A stretch of 39,287 bases of DNA from an uncultured Pseudomonadota bacterium (GTDB lineage: Bacteria; Pseudomonadota; Gammaproteobacteria; Steroidobacterales; Steroidobacteraceae). The notes beneath the pieces are model-generated. The model was not told the origin of the DNA, searched no databases, and saw nothing but the letters and a program-made list of their open reading frames with translations. The position numbers and the translations under genes were made by a program. The stretch spans positions 1 through 39,287 of the forward strand of contig CAIMCI010000379.1 in NCBI GenBank assembly GCA_903839465.1, written 5' to 3'. Numbering within the stretch: position 1 is the first letter of the stretch; every line of letters begins with the position of its first letter. Positions 16,226-26,985 of the stretch are shown piece by piece.

Positions 16226-17496
16226 GCGAGCACCGTCAGCGCCGGCTGCGCACCGGCACTGAGGAGGTAGCGCTCGGCGATCACCGCCACCAGTTCATCG
16301 GCCAGTTCGCACTTGCGCTGCTGGCTCAGCTGCCGCCTGCCGTCGGCCCAGAGCACGATGAGCGCGTTGTCGTCGCGGTCGAAGGCCCGGCCCTCGCTGA
16401 CGTCGTTGGCCGCGATCATGTCCAGCTTCTTGCGCTCCAGCTTGTCGCGTGCGTTTCGTTCGACATCGTTGGTCTCGGCCGCGAAGCCGACGACGAACGG
16501 GCGGCGCGCCAGGGCTGCGACGGACGACAGGATATCCGGTGCGCGCGTCAGCGTGATGTCGAGACAGTCGCTGGTCTTCTTGATCTTGCGGTCGGCGCAC
16601 TGCGTCGGCCGGTAGTCGGCAACGGCGGCCGCGCCGATGTAGATGTCGACGTCGGCGATGAGCGCGTGCACCTTGCGGTACATCTCGTCGGCGCTTTCGA
16701 CGTCGTGGCGCTCGACGCCGGGCGGCGTGGCCAGACACACCGGCCCGCTGACCAGCGTGACCCGCGCTCCGGCGGCGGTCAGCGCCGCGGCCAGCGCGAA
16801 GCCCATCTTTCCGGAACTGCGGTTGCTGATGAAGCGCACCGGATCCACCGCCTCGCGGGTCGGCCCCGCCGTCAGGAGCACGTGCCGGCCGCTGAGCAGC
16901 CCGCCGTCGGCACCGGACGGGTCCCGGAGCGCGGCGAGGATGTCCGCGGGTTCGGCAAGCCGGCCGGGACCTACTTCGCCACAGGCCTGCTCGCCGTCGG
17001 CCGGACCGACGAAGCGCAGCCCGCGACCGCTTAGCAGCGCGACGTTGGCCTGCGTCGCCGGGTTCAGCCACATCCGGTGGTTCATCGCCGGTGCCAGCAC
17101 GATGGGCGCGGTCGTCGCCAGGCAGAGCGTTGCCAGGAGATCGTCCGCCCGGCCACCGGCGAGGCGGGCCAGGAAGTCGGCACTCGCCGGCGCCACCACG
17201 ACCTGCTCGGCCCAGCGGGCAAGCTCGATGTGGCCCATCGCGGCCTCGGCAGCCTCGTCCCACAACCCGGTCCGGACCGGCTTGCCCGACAACGCCTGCA
17301 GCGTCAGCGGCGTCACGAAGCGGGTGGCGGCCTCGGTCATCACCACCTGTACGTCATGACCGGCACCGCGCAGGAGGCGTACGAGTTCGGCGGCCTTGTA
17401 GGCGGCGATTCCACCGGTGACGCCGACGAGGACGCGGCGGCCGGCCGGCGGCCGCGTGCCGGCAGCGACGGGCCTCGGGCGGGAGAGTGTGTTCAT
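16222..17496 (-). CDS. coaBC: Bifunctional phosphopantothenoylcysteine decarboxylase / PPC synthetase
   Basis: A 424-aa fusion carrying two consecutive steps of coenzyme A synthesis. The FMN-dependent decarboxylase CoaC occupies about residues 20-200: [19 protein letters not shown], the catalytic His in GHIELARWA, the PAMNHRMW motif, and a Cys in the flap GEQACGEVG. The CTP-dependent synthetase CoaB covers about 210-415: [33 protein letters not shown] and the KIKK lysines. ATG at 17496 is chosen because homology begins soon after; ATG at 17532 (with GAGGG upstream) is possible and adds 12 residues. A GATAAT hexamer lies 6 nt before ATG 17496. The gene overlaps dut by 4 bases. Confidence 0.94.
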   Translation of the reverse strand: MNTLSRPRPVAAGTRPPAGRRVLVGVTGGIAAYKAAELVRLLRGAGHDVQVVMTEAATRFVTPLTLQALSGKPVRTGLWDEAAEAAMGHIELARWAEQVVVAPASADFLARLAGGRADDLLATLCLATTAPIVLAPAMNHRMWLNPATQANVALLSGRGLRFVGPADGEQACGEVGPGRLAEPADILAALRDPSGADGGLLSGRHVLLTAGPTREAVDPVRFISNRSSGKMGFALAAALTAAGARVTLVSGPVCLATPPGVERHDVESADEMYRKVHALIADVDIYIGAAAVADYRPTQCADRKIKKTSDCLDITLTRAPDILSSVAALARRPFVVGFAAETNDVERNARDKLERKKLDMIAANDVSEGRAFDRDDNALIVLWADGRRQLSQQRKCELADELVAVIAERYLLSAGAQPALTVLA

Positions 17497-17502
17497 GACC
17501 CC

Positions 17503-17508
17503 ATTATC
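17503..17508 (-). promoter_or_regulatory. Possible -10 element of coaBC, leaderless spacing
   Basis: The minus strand reads GATAAT (5/6 to consensus) ending 6 nt before ATG 17496, the same spacing as at xthA. If used, the mRNA would start at the ATG. No TGn extension or clear -35 is present, and the alternative start at 17532 would place this hexamer inside the gene. Confidence 0.35.
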
Positions 17509-17675
17509 GGTCCGGACGGCCGCAACCTCCATCGGCCCGACCCTCAGCGACCCAACTTTCGGTTATGGCCGGCCAACCGGCACCGGGCGGTGCTGGCCGC
17601 GCCGGCGAGTTAATGGCGGTTCCCGGCCGATTGGTCACTGCCCCGTCGCCAGACCGGGCGGCACAGTACCGGGCC

Positions 17676-18350
17676 ATGAGCCTGCTCGACTGGCCTGCCG
17701 CGGAACGTCCCCGGGAAAAGCTCTTGCGCTACGGAGCGGAGGTCCTCTCGGACGCGGAGCTGCTGGCGCTGTGGCTCGGTACCGGCTGCGCCGGCGAGGA
17801 CGCGGTGTCGCTCGCCCGCGCGCTCCTGGCCGACTTCGGTTCGCTGCGGGTCGTCCTCTCGGCACCGGCCGAGGTCCTGTGCGCCCGCCGTGGCATCGGA
17901 CCGGCCCGCTATGCCCGCCTGCAGGCATCGCTCGAACTCTGCCGCCGCCATCACCTGGAGGCCCTGAAACACGGCCCGTCGCTGGTCAGCCCCGGGGCCG
18001 TCCGCGAGTTTCTGGTCGCCGCCCTGCGCGACCGCGACTACGAGGTGTTCTGCTGCCTGTTCCTCGACAACCGGCACCGGCTGCTGGCGTTCGAGGAGCT
18101 CTTTCGCGGCACGATCGACGGCGCGAGCGTCTACCCGCGCGAGGTGGTCAAGAAATCGCTCGCCCGCCGGGCAGCGGCGGTGATTTTTGCCCACAACCAC
18201 CCGTCCGGCATCGCCGAGCCGAGCCACGCCGACGAAGTCATCACGCGGCGCCTGAAGGAGGCCCTGGCGCTGGTCGACATCCGCGTCCTCGACCATGTCA
18301 TCGTCGGCGACGGCGCGTGTGTCAGCCTCGCCGAACGCGGCGCGCTGTGA
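17676..18350 (+). CDS. radC: RadC family JAMM/MPN protein
   Basis: A 224-aa protein. An N-terminal helix-hairpin-helix region (about 1-95, [17 protein letters not shown] ... [15 protein letters not shown]) is followed by the MPN domain (about 100-224) with the JAMM metal motif H173-N-H175-P-S-G ... D186. The name RadC is historical; its role in DNA repair is unproven and the molecular substrate is unknown. I use ATG at 17676, the family's usual N-terminus ([17 protein letters not shown]); ATG at 17565 would add 37 unconserved residues. It is divergent from coaBC and precedes rpmB-rpmG, an order widespread in gammaproteobacteria. Confidence 0.92.
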   Translation: MSLLDWPAAERPREKLLRYGAEVLSDAELLALWLGTGCAGEDAVSLARALLADFGSLRVVLSAPAEVLCARRGIGPARYARLQASLELCRRHHLEALKHGPSLVSPGAVREFLVAALRDRDYEVFCCLFLDNRHRLLAFEELFRGTIDGASVYPREVVKKSLARRAAAVIFAHNHPSGIAEPSHADEVITRRLKEALALVDIRVLDHVIVGDGACVSLAERGAL

Positions 18351-18365
18351 GCCGCCGGACGGCCA

Positions 18366-18397
18366 CCGCCGGCCGGGGAACGCTACGCTGCCGGCGG
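18366..18397 (+). terminator. Weak terminator-like hairpin after radC
   Basis: Perfect 8-bp arms, CCGCCGGC at 18366-18373 and GCCGGCGG at 18390-18397, with a 16-nt loop, begin 15 nt after the radC stop. It is followed by GGCATTTGT, not a real U-run, so intrinsic termination is uncertain. Confidence 0.3.
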
Positions 18398-18454
18398 GGC
18401 ATTTGTACTGGACATAAGCGGCGCCCGGGAAATCAGTTCCTTGCGGAGCGCCGC

Positions 18455-18503
18455 GCCGGGCCCGCCGCGACGGCCGGCGCCGGGGCCGGCGGCCGGGCCC
18501 GCC
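18455..18503. repeat. 12-bp direct repeat in GC-rich leader of rpmB
   Basis: GCCGGGCCCGCC occurs at 18455-18466 and again at 18492-18503. The DNA between is almost pure G and C with further GGCCGG words. It lies in the 259-bp gap between radC and rpmB, just before the rpmB promoter. Whether it is functional is unknown. Confidence 0.4.
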
Positions 18504-18517
18504 AGCCCGGAAACTGC

Positions 18518-18548
18518 TTGCGCGAGCCCCCGGTCCGCTGGTTAAATA
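18518..18548 (+). promoter_or_regulatory. Probable rpmB-rpmG promoter
   Basis: TTGCGC at 18518-18523 as a -35 and TAAATA at 18543-18548 as a -10, spacing 19 bp (TTAAAT one base earlier gives 18). The GTTAAATATG run is the only AT-rich word in this gap. It lies about 60 nt before the rpmB ATG. Confidence 0.45.
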
Positions 18549-18609
18549 TGCGGCTCGATCCTTCAGCGGTCGCCCTCTGGGCGGGCGCACGTTGCGCAAG
18601 GTGAATCCG

Positions 18610-18846
18610 ATGTCACGAGTCTGTCAGGTCACGGGCAAGCGCCCGACGGTGGGCAACACCGTCTCGCACGCCAACAACCACCGCCGTCGCCGCTTCCTGC
18701 CCAACCTGCACGTGCAGCGTTTCTGGGTCGAGGCCGAGAAGCGCTGGGTCACGCTGCGGGTATCGAACGCGGGTCTGCGCACCATCGAGAAGCGCGGCAT
18801 CGACGAGGTGCTCGCCGAACTCCGTGCCAACGGCACCAAGGTCTAA
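18610..18846 (+). CDS. rpmB: 50S ribosomal protein L28
   Basis: A 78-aa basic ribosomal protein, [20 protein letters not shown] ..., with the family features Cxx[15 protein letters not shown] and the C-terminal [10 protein letters not shown]. Length is standard for proteobacteria. ATG at 18610 is preceded by AAGGTG at good distance. rpmG follows after 11 nt and the two form the conserved L28-L33 operon, ended by a strong hairpin at 19054. Confidence 0.97.
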   Translation: MSRVCQVTGKRPTVGNTVSHANNHRRRRFLPNLHVQRFWVEAEKRWVTLRVSNAGLRTIEKRGIDEVLAELRANGTKV

Positions 18847-18857
18847 GGTCCAGAATC

Positions 18858-19013
18858 ATGCGTGACAAGATCAAGCTCGTCTCGAGTGCCGGCACCGGCC
18901 ACTTCTACACGACCACCAAGAACAAGCGCCTCCATCCCGAGAAGATGGAAGTGTCGAAGTTCGACCCGAAGGTCCGCAAGCACGTCGTCTACAAGGAAGC
19001 GAAGATCAAGTAG
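18858..19013 (+). CDS. rpmG: 50S ribosomal protein L33
   Basis: A 51-aa protein, [20 protein letters not shown] then [20 protein letters not shown], ending YKEAKIK. It is the Cys-free form of L33 and binds no zinc, so it is the zinc-independent paralogue type used by most gammaproteobacteria. AAGGT overlaps the end of rpmB and serves as ribosome binding site. It is cotranscribed with rpmB. Confidence 0.97.
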   Translation: MRDKIKLVSSAGTGHFYTTTKNKRLHPEKMEVSKFDPKVRKHVVYKEAKIK

Positions 19014-19053
19014 CCGCTTCCCCGCCGGCAGCCATGCCGGCCGTTCGAAGACC

Positions 19054-19081
19054 AGGCCGCCTCCGGGCGGCCTTGTCGTTT
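19054..19081 (+). terminator. Rho-independent terminator of rpmB-rpmG
   Basis: A perfect 8-bp stem, AGGCCGCC (19054-19061) and GGCGGCCT (19066-19073), closes a stable TCCG tetraloop and is followed by TGTCGTTT. It starts 41 nt after the rpmG stop. The U-run is interrupted, but the stem is strong. Confidence 0.65.
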
Positions 19082-19123
19082 GCGGCTTCCAACACCACCG
19101 CCTGCGGTGCACACTGCGAACGT

Positions 19124-19939
19124 ATGCCCGAGTTGCCCGAGGTAGAGACGACCCGCCGCGGCATCGCCGGCGTGGTCACCGGCCAGACGATCACGACCGT
19201 CACGATACGCGACCGTCGTCTGCGCTGGCCGATTCCGGCGGGCTTCGAGACGGCCGTCGCCGGACGCCGCATCCTCGCCGTCGAGCGTCGCGCGAAATAC
19301 CTCCTGCTGCGCACCGACGGCGGCACGCTGCTGATCCACCTCGGCATGTCGGGCAGCCTGCGGGCGGTCGACGACGGGCCACCGGCCCGCCTTCACGACC
19401 ACGTCGAACTCGGGCTTGGCAACGGACTGCGGCTCCGGTTCAACGACCCGCGCCGCTTCGGCAGCTTCCATTACGTGACCGGCGACGTCAGCCGGCACCC
19501 GCTGCTGGCGACGCTCGGACCGGAACCGCTGGCCGAGGACTTCACCGCCGAGCTCCTGTTCCGCCGCTCGCGCCGGCGCCGGGTCGCGGTCAAGCAGTTC
19601 ATCATGGACGCACACGTCGTGGTCGGTGTGGGCAACATCTACGCCTCCGAGGCGCTGTTCCGGGCCGGCATCCGGCCGGGCCGCGCCGCCGGGCGACTGA
19701 CCCTCGCCGACTGCGGGCGCCTGGTCGGGGCAATCCGCGCCGTGCTCTCGGCCGCGATCGACTCCGGCGGCACGACGCTGCGCGACTACGTCAACGCCGA
19801 CGGGCTGCCCGGTTATTTCCGCCAGCGCCTGTTCGTCTACGAGCGCCGTGACGAACCCTGCCGCCGATGCTCGACGGCCATCCGCTCGCGGGTCCAGGGC
19901 GGCCGGGCGACCTACTGGTGCCCGAGGTGCCAGTCGTGA
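19124..19939 (+). CDS. mutM: Formamidopyrimidine-DNA glycosylase
   Basis: A 271-aa base-excision glycosylase and AP lyase that removes 8-oxoguanine and FaPy lesions. The catalytic N-terminus is MPELPEVETTRRG, with Pro2 as nucleophile and Glu3 as acid; Lys in RAKYLLL is also conserved. The helix-two-turns-helix signature VVGVGNIYASEALF is present. The C-terminal zinc finger is intact: C-RR-C, 16 residues, C-PR-C. The start is fixed by the need for Pro2. It lies 42 nt after the rpmG terminator and converges on ggt with a 25-nt gap. Confidence 0.96.
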   Translation: MPELPEVETTRRGIAGVVTGQTITTVTIRDRRLRWPIPAGFETAVAGRRILAVERRAKYLLLRTDGGTLLIHLGMSGSLRAVDDGPPARLHDHVELGLGNGLRLRFNDPRRFGSFHYVTGDVSRHPLLATLGPEPLAEDFTAELLFRRSRRRRVAVKQFIMDAHVVVGVGNIYASEALFRAGIRPGRAAGRLTLADCGRLVGAIRAVLSAAIDSGGTTLRDYVNADGLPGYFRQRLFVYERRDEPCRRCSTAIRSRVQGGRATYWCPRCQS

Positions 19940-19964
19940 CCGGGGTCCGGTTCGCCGCTTACGC

Positions 19965-22261
<2,297 letters not shown>

Positions 22262-22262
22262 C

Positions 22263-22288
22263 TAGTCAGTTCGCCTGGTCAGTTCGCC
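22263..22288. repeat. 13-bp tandem duplication spanning the rsmD stop codon
   Basis: TAGTCAGTTCGCC (22263-22275) is followed directly by TGGTCAGTTCGCC (22276-22288), 12 of 13 identical. The second copy contains the end and stop of rsmD, so the first looks like a duplicated 3' end. Confidence 0.7.
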
Positions 22289-22932
22289 GGGCGCAACAGC
22301 CGCGCCGTCACCGCTCCTGCCGTCAGCGTGCGCGCGATCTGCCAGCCCCCGGGCAGCTCCGGCACGCCGCGATCCGACGGTCCTTCCAGATAGATGCAGG
22401 CGGACTTGCCGAGCCAGCCGTCCTGCGCCAGCAGTGTACACAAATGGCCGTCCTCGGCCGCCGCAAACGGCGGATCCAGAAGCACGAGGTCGTAGGCTCC
22501 GCCCAGCCGGGCGGGACCGGCGGCCAGCACCGAGCGGGCGTCGGCCTCGATCACGGCGACTTCCGCGGCGGTGGCGCCGAGTTTTTCGACCGATGCCCGC
22601 AGCACCGCCGCGACCGAGCGTTCCCTCTCGACGAGTGTCGCGTGCGCCGCGCCGCGCGAGACAGCCTCGAGGCCCAGCGCGCCGCTGCCGGCGTAGAGGT
22701 CGAGCACGCGACTGCCCGCGAGGCGACCCTGCAACCAGTTGTAGAGCGTCTCGCGGACCCGGTCCGGCGTCGGCCTGAGGTCGGGGGCCTCCGGCACCGG
22801 AATGCGCCGCCCGCGCCATCGGCCACCGATGATCCGCACGCTCCCGGCACCGCGCTTGCCGTCGTGCACTGCGGCAGAAGCGGGCGGTTTGCTGCGCCGC
22901 CTGTTCCCGTCCTTGCCAGAGTTTGAAGTCAA
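22279..22932 (-). CDS. rsmD: 16S rRNA (guanine966-N2)-methyltransferase
   Basis: A 217-aa SAM-dependent methyltransferase that makes m2G966 in the small ribosomal subunit. The N-terminal RIIGGRWRGRRIPVPEAPDLRPT and VRETLYNWL are family hallmarks. The SAM motif is VLDLYAGSGALGLEA and the catalytic motif is LLDPPF. The start is TTG with AAGGG 6 nt upstream; the first 30 residues are basic and unconserved. It is divergent from the lipase gene and first in the rsmD-coaD-ggt run. Confidence 0.94.
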   Translation of the reverse strand: MTSNSGKDGNRRRSKPPASAAVHDGKRGAGSVRIIGGRWRGRRIPVPEAPDLRPTPDRVRETLYNWLQGRLAGSRVLDLYAGSGALGLEAVSRGAAHATLVERERSVAAVLRASVEKLGATAAEVAVIEADARSVLAAGPARLGGAYDLVLLDPPFAAAEDGHLCTLLAQDGWLGKSACIYLEGPSDRGVPELPGGWQIARTLTAGAVTARLLRPAN

Positions 22933-23025
22933 GCCGTACCCTTGGTGTCACACGACGTCCCGTCGCCGCGTTTCAGAATCATCCGATCTGAGGCCCGCTC
23001 GGTCGAGCGGTACCGGAGCTCCTCT

Positions 23026-25203
23026 ATGAACAGAATTCTAAAGGTCTTTGCCCTTTCCATCTCGGCGGCCTTGCTGACGGCCTGCGGCGGCGGCTCGACC
23101 CCCGGCGCGGGCTCCCAGTCATCCGGCAACGGCGATCCGGCCGGCACCGGCACCACGACGCCGGCGCCGATGCGCCCGCTGTTCGTCGTCGCCACCGGCG
23201 TGTTGCCGTACCCGACCGACCTCTACTTCTTCGGCAGCACGGACGGCACGCTGCGCCTGCCGAGCACCCCGTTCCTGCCGAACGCGGCGGCGATCAACAG
23301 CCTCGACGGCTTCTCGACGACCGCGCCGATCACGGTCCGCTTCAGCGCACCGATCGATCCGGCGACACTGTCACCCGCCTCGGTCGTCGTCGTGCGCATG
23401 ACGCTCGACAACGCCACGAAGGCCCCGCTGCTGCCGCCGGCCACCGGCGCACAGTTGCCCTCGCCACTCGCCTACGGCACCGACTTCAGCGCCAGCGTCT
23501 CCACCGACGTGGACGCGGGCGGTGCCACGCTCGTCATCACGCCGAGCCACCCGCTCGATCCGTCGGCCGGCGCCGTCAACATCGGCTACATGGTCCTGAT
23601 CACCTCGGCACTGAAGGACAGCGCGGGTCACGCGGCAGCGCCCGATGCCGACTACGCGACGGTCAAGAACGGCGCGCTCGCCGATCTCGCCGCGCACGCC
23701 ACGAAGCCGACCTGCGCCACCGTGTCGGACCCGACCCTGAACCAGATCTGCCAGCTGACCTTCGCGCACCTGGCGGTCGCAAGCGCATTCCACATCGACC
23801 CGACCACGGTGGCGCTGTCGTTCAGCTTCAGCACGCAGTCGATCAGTGACACCCTGCAGGTGCTCGCCCAGACCTATGCGGCGACGCCGGTGCCGCCGGG
23901 CGCGATCGTCGCCCAGCCGTCGGGCCTGACGACCCAGGTATTCACGATGCTGCCGTACGGCTTTGCCGACGTCTGGGTGGGCGACGTGACGCTGCCCTAC
24001 TACCTGACGGCGCCGTCGGCCGGCAATCCGACCGCACCGCTGACCACGCACTGGACCGCCGCCGGCGCGTCGCCCGCCCCGGGGATCGACCCGACCAGCC
24101 GCAAGCTGACCCGCTTCAACCCGGTGCCGGCCAAGACCGCCGATCTGACGGTACCGCTCCTGCTCGGCGTGCCGAACGCCACCGCCAACGGCGGCGCCGG
24201 CTGCCCGCGCCCGGCCAATGGCTACCCGGCGATCGTCTTCATGCACGGCATCACCGGCAACCGGAGCAATGCGCTGGCGATCATGGATGCCTACGCCAAT
24301 GCGTGCTTCGTGGTGGCCGCGATCGACCAGCCGCTGCACGGCATCGTCGCGACGGATCCGGCGAAGGCGCTGCGCCAGCCCGGGCATGAGCGCAACTTCG
24401 ACCTCCTCGCCGCCGACGGCTCGGTGGCCTCCTCGGGCTTCTACTTCATCAACCTGACGAGCCTGCTGACCAGTCGCGACAACGTCCGCCAGGCCGAGTC
24501 CGACCTCCTGTGGCTCGCGCACATCCTGCCGACGCTGTCGCTCGGAACCGGCCACGCCACGGACATCGACCCGAGCCAGATCCAGCTGGCCGGCCAGTCG
24601 CTCGGCAGCATCGTCTCGGTCGCGCCGCTCGCGGCCCCGAACACGCCGTACCTGTCGGGCCTGCTGTCGGTGCCCGGCGGCGGCATCGCGAATCTCCTGC
24701 GCGATTCGCCGACCTTCTCCGGGCCGATCAACGCCGGCCTCGCCGCGCAGGGACTGACCCCGGGGCTGACGCTGTACAGCAACTTCTTCCGCGACGCGCA
24801 GACGGCCGTCGACTCCGGCGACCCGGTCAACTACGTCGCCGCCGCCGCGGCGCAGCGGCCGATCCTGTTCCAGCAGGTCGTCGGTGGTGGCCCGCTGCAG
24901 GACGGCACCCCGTCGCTGCCCGACCAGGTGATCCCGAACAGCGCGACGGCGCGGCTCTTGGCGGCAGCCGGCCACACGCAGCGTTACTCGGGTGCGGCCA
25001 CCGTGCCGACGACGGCCGGGACGCTGGGCTACATCAACTTCGTCTACGGCACGCACGGCTCGCTGCTCGATCCCTCGGGTCCGGCCAACGAGCAGCCGTT
25101 CAACGGCGGCGCCACGGTCGAGATGCAGACCGAGGCGGTCGGCTTCGCGATCGCCCGTGGCCTGGCGGTCACGACCCAGAACGGCGCGCTGCTGCAACCC
25201 TAG
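23026..25203 (+). CDS. VolA-like outer-membrane lipase lipoprotein
   Basis: A 725-aa lipoprotein. The lipobox LLTAC puts the lipid on Cys20, with a Gly/Ser/Thr/Pro tether to about residue 48. The N-terminal half (about 50-330; PYPTDLYFFG, a bacterial Ig-like stretch, SALKDSAGHA) matches the bacterial lipase N-terminal family found in Vibrio VolA, a surface phospholipase. The C-terminal half is an alpha/beta hydrolase: oxyanion HG in IVFMHGIT (403-410), nucleophile Ser525 in GQSLG (523-527), and His677 in GTHGS as a likely catalytic base. Known members release fatty acids from lysophospholipid or esters. ATG at 23026 is the start that yields the lipobox. It is divergent from rsmD and monocistronic. 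Confidence 0.85.
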   Translation: MNRILKVFALSISAALLTACGGGSTPGAGSQSSGNGDPAGTGTTTPAPMRPLFVVATGVLPYPTDLYFFGSTDGTLRLPSTPFLPNAAAINSLDGFSTTAPITVRFSAPIDPATLSPASVVVVRMTLDNATKAPLLPPATGAQLPSPLAYGTDFSASVSTDVDAGGATLVITPSHPLDPSAGAVNIGYMVLITSALKDSAGHAAAPDADYATVKNGALADLAAHATKPTCATVSDPTLNQICQLTFAHLAVASAFHIDPTTVALSFSFSTQSISDTLQVLAQTYAATPVPPGAIVAQPSGLTTQVFTMLPYGFADVWVGDVTLPYYLTAPSAGNPTAPLTTHWTAAGASPAPGIDPTSRKLTRFNPVPAKTADLTVPLLLGVPNATANGGAGCPRPANGYPAIVFMHGITGNRSNALAIMDAYANACFVVAAIDQPLHGIVATDPAKALRQPGHERNFDLLAADGSVASSGFYFINLTSLLTSRDNVRQAESDLLWLAHILPTLSLGTGHATDIDPSQIQLAGQSLGSIVSVAPLAAPNTPYLSGLLSVPGGGIANLLRDSPTFSGPINAGLAAQGLTPGLTLYSNFFRDAQTAVDSGDPVNYVAAAAAQRPILFQQVVGGGPLQDGTPSLPDQVIPNSATARLLAAAGHTQRYSGAATVPTTAGTLGYINFVYGTHGSLLDPSGPANEQPFNGGATVEMQTEAVGFAIARGLAVTTQNGALLQP

Positions 25204-25304
25204 CCGGCAACCGACCCGCGGCGCAGCGCATCGGCGGTGCGCCCGTGGGGTCCGTCGACAATCCTGCCGGTCGCCGCAACGCGTCGCGCGATACCCGGCA
25301 CGGG

Positions 25305-25326
25305 CCTCCGGTAGAATTGCCGGAGG
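25305..25326. promoter_or_regulatory. Inverted repeat covering the ftsY ribosome binding site
   Basis: Perfect 7-bp arms CCTCCGG (25305-25311) and CCGGAGG (25320-25326) flank an 8-nt loop, TAGAATTG. The right arm contains most of the GGAGGAG Shine-Dalgarno of ftsY, and the loop contains TAGAAT, a good -10 hexamer. As RNA it could hide the ribosome binding site; as DNA it could be an operator over the promoter. Confidence 0.55.
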
Positions 25327-25336
25327 AGTACGCACT

Positions 25337-26314
25337 ATGTTCGGTTTCGGCAAGAAGACACCTCCGGCCGGCGACGCCACGGCGCCGCCGTCACGCGGCT
25401 TTTTCGGGCGGCTGCGCGAGAAGCTGACGCGGACCGGCGGCTGGCTCGGCGAGCTGCTGCCGGGGCGGGCCATCGACGGCGACCTGCTCGACGAGATCGA
25501 GTCGCGCCTCCTGACGGCCGACGTCGGCGTCGACGCCACCGAGCGGATCCTGGCCGACCTGCGCCGGCGCGTCGCGCGTCACGAACTCGCCGACCGCGCC
25601 GCGCTCCGCGCGGCGCTGGGCACGGCGATGCAGGAGATCCTCGAGCCCGTGCAGCAGCCACTCACCGTCGACAGCGCGCGGCGGCCGTTCGTCGTGCTCG
25701 TCGTCGGCGTCAACGGCTCGGGCAAGACCACGACCATCGGCAAGCTGGCACACCGCCTGAAGGACGACGGTCGCACGGTCATGCTGGCCGCCGGCGACAC
25801 CTTCCGCGCCGCCGCCGTCGAGCAGCTGCAGGTCTGGGGCGAGAGGAATGCCGTACCGGTCATCGCCCAGGCCACGGGCGCCGATCCCGCCGCGGTCGTG
25901 TTCGATGCGATGCAGGCGGCGGCCGCCCGCGGCATCGACGTGCTCTTGGCCGACACCGCCGGCCGGCTGCACAACCAGGGGCACCTGATGGAGGAGCTGC
26001 GCAAGGTCAAGCGCGTGCTCGGTCGACTCGACGCCACCGCGCCGCACGAAGTGCTCCTCGTGCTCGACGGCAGCCAGGGCCAGAACGCACTGGCCCAGGC
26101 AACCACCTTCAACGCGGCGCTGGGCGTGACGGGCCTCGTCCTGACCAAGCTCGACGGCACGGCGAAGGGTGGCATCGTCTTCGCGATCGCCCAGCAGCTG
26201 AAGATTCCGGTGCGCTTCATCGGCATCGGCGAGGGGGTCGAGGACTTCGGCGAGTTCAATGCCGCCGAATTCGTCGATGCGCTGCTCGACGGGCATACGC
26301 CGGGCGCCGCGTGA
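25337..26314 (+). CDS. ftsY: Signal recognition particle receptor FtsY
   Basis: A 325-aa SRP GTPase that docks ribosome-SRP complexes at the membrane. The N domain is about residues 20-105 and the G domain 112-320: GVNGSGKTT (124-132), DTFRAAA (154-160), DTAGR (206-210), TKLDG (270-274) and the C-terminal GEGVEDF. It lacks the long acidic A domain of E. coli FtsY and has only a short N-terminal tail with an amphipathic GFFGRLREKL segment. A strong GGAGGAG precedes the ATG. Its stop overlaps the ftsE start (GTGA), and ftsY-ftsE-ftsX form one operon. Confidence 0.97.
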   Translation: MFGFGKKTPPAGDATAPPSRGFFGRLREKLTRTGGWLGELLPGRAIDGDLLDEIESRLLTADVGVDATERILADLRRRVARHELADRAALRAALGTAMQEILEPVQQPLTVDSARRPFVVLVVGVNGSGKTTTIGKLAHRLKDDGRTVMLAAGDTFRAAAVEQLQVWGERNAVPVIAQATGADPAAVVFDAMQAAAARGIDVLLADTAGRLHNQGHLMEELRKVKRVLGRLDATAPHEVLLVLDGSQGQNALAQATTFNAALGVTGLVLTKLDGTAKGGIVFAIAQQLKIPVRFIGIGEGVEDFGEFNAAEFVDALLDGHTPGAA

Positions 26315-26985
26315 TCCGCTTCGAGCACGTCGGCAAGCGATACCCCAACGGGCGCGAGGCCCTGAGCGACCTGTCGCTCAACGTCGATGCCGGGGAAATG
26401 GTGTTCCTGACCGGGCATTCGGGAGCGGGCAAGAGCACGGTGCTCAAGCTGATCGCGCTGATCGATCGCGCGACGCGCGGCCTGATCGAGGTCAGCGGCC
26501 AGAGCCTCGCGCGGATCGGGCGCCGCCAGGTGCCGCTCTACCGCCGCCAGATCGGCGTCATCTTCCAGGACCACAAGCTGCTGCACGACCGCCCGGTGTG
26601 GGACAACGTGGCGCTGCCGCTCGTCATCGCCGGCGCGCCGCGCCGCGAAATGGACAAGCGCGTGCGCGCCGCGCTCGACCAGGTGGGCCTGCTCGGCCAC
26701 GAGCAGAGCCTGCCGCTGGAGCTGTCGACCGGCGAACAGCAGCGGGTCGGCATCGCCCGCGCGGTGGTCGCCAAGCCGCCGCTCCTGATCGCCGACGAGC
26801 CGACCGGCAATCTCGATCCGGACCTGGCGCTGGAGGTCATGCGGCTGTTCAAGCGCTTCAACGACGTCGGCGTGACGGTGGTCATCGCCAGCCACGACCT
26901 GCACCTGATCGAGCAGGTCGGTGGCCGTCGCATTGCGCTCGCCGGTGGCCGGCTGGCGGACGGCGCGGTGGCCCATGGCGCCTGA
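26311..26985 (+). CDS. ftsE: Cell-division ABC transporter ATPase FtsE
   Basis: A 224-aa ATPase that works with FtsX to activate periplasmic peptidoglycan amidases at the septum. Walker A is GHSGAGKST (35-43), the Q-loop is at Gln86 (IFQDHKLL), Walker B is LLIADEP (158-164), and SHD provides the H-loop His. The signature is LSTGEQQR (138-145), where most FtsE have LSGGEQQR. GTG is the start and overlaps ftsY by 4 bases; the end overlaps ftsX by 11 nt. Confidence 0.96.
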   Translation: MIRFEHVGKRYPNGREALSDLSLNVDAGEMVFLTGHSGAGKSTVLKLIALIDRATRGLIEVSGQSLARIGRRQVPLYRRQIGVIFQDHKLLHDRPVWDNVALPLVIAGAPRREMDKRVRAALDQVGLLGHEQSLPLELSTGEQQRVGIARAVVAKPPLLIADEPTGNLDPDLALEVMRLFKRFNDVGVTVVIASHDLHLIEQVGGRRIALAGGRLADGAVAHGA

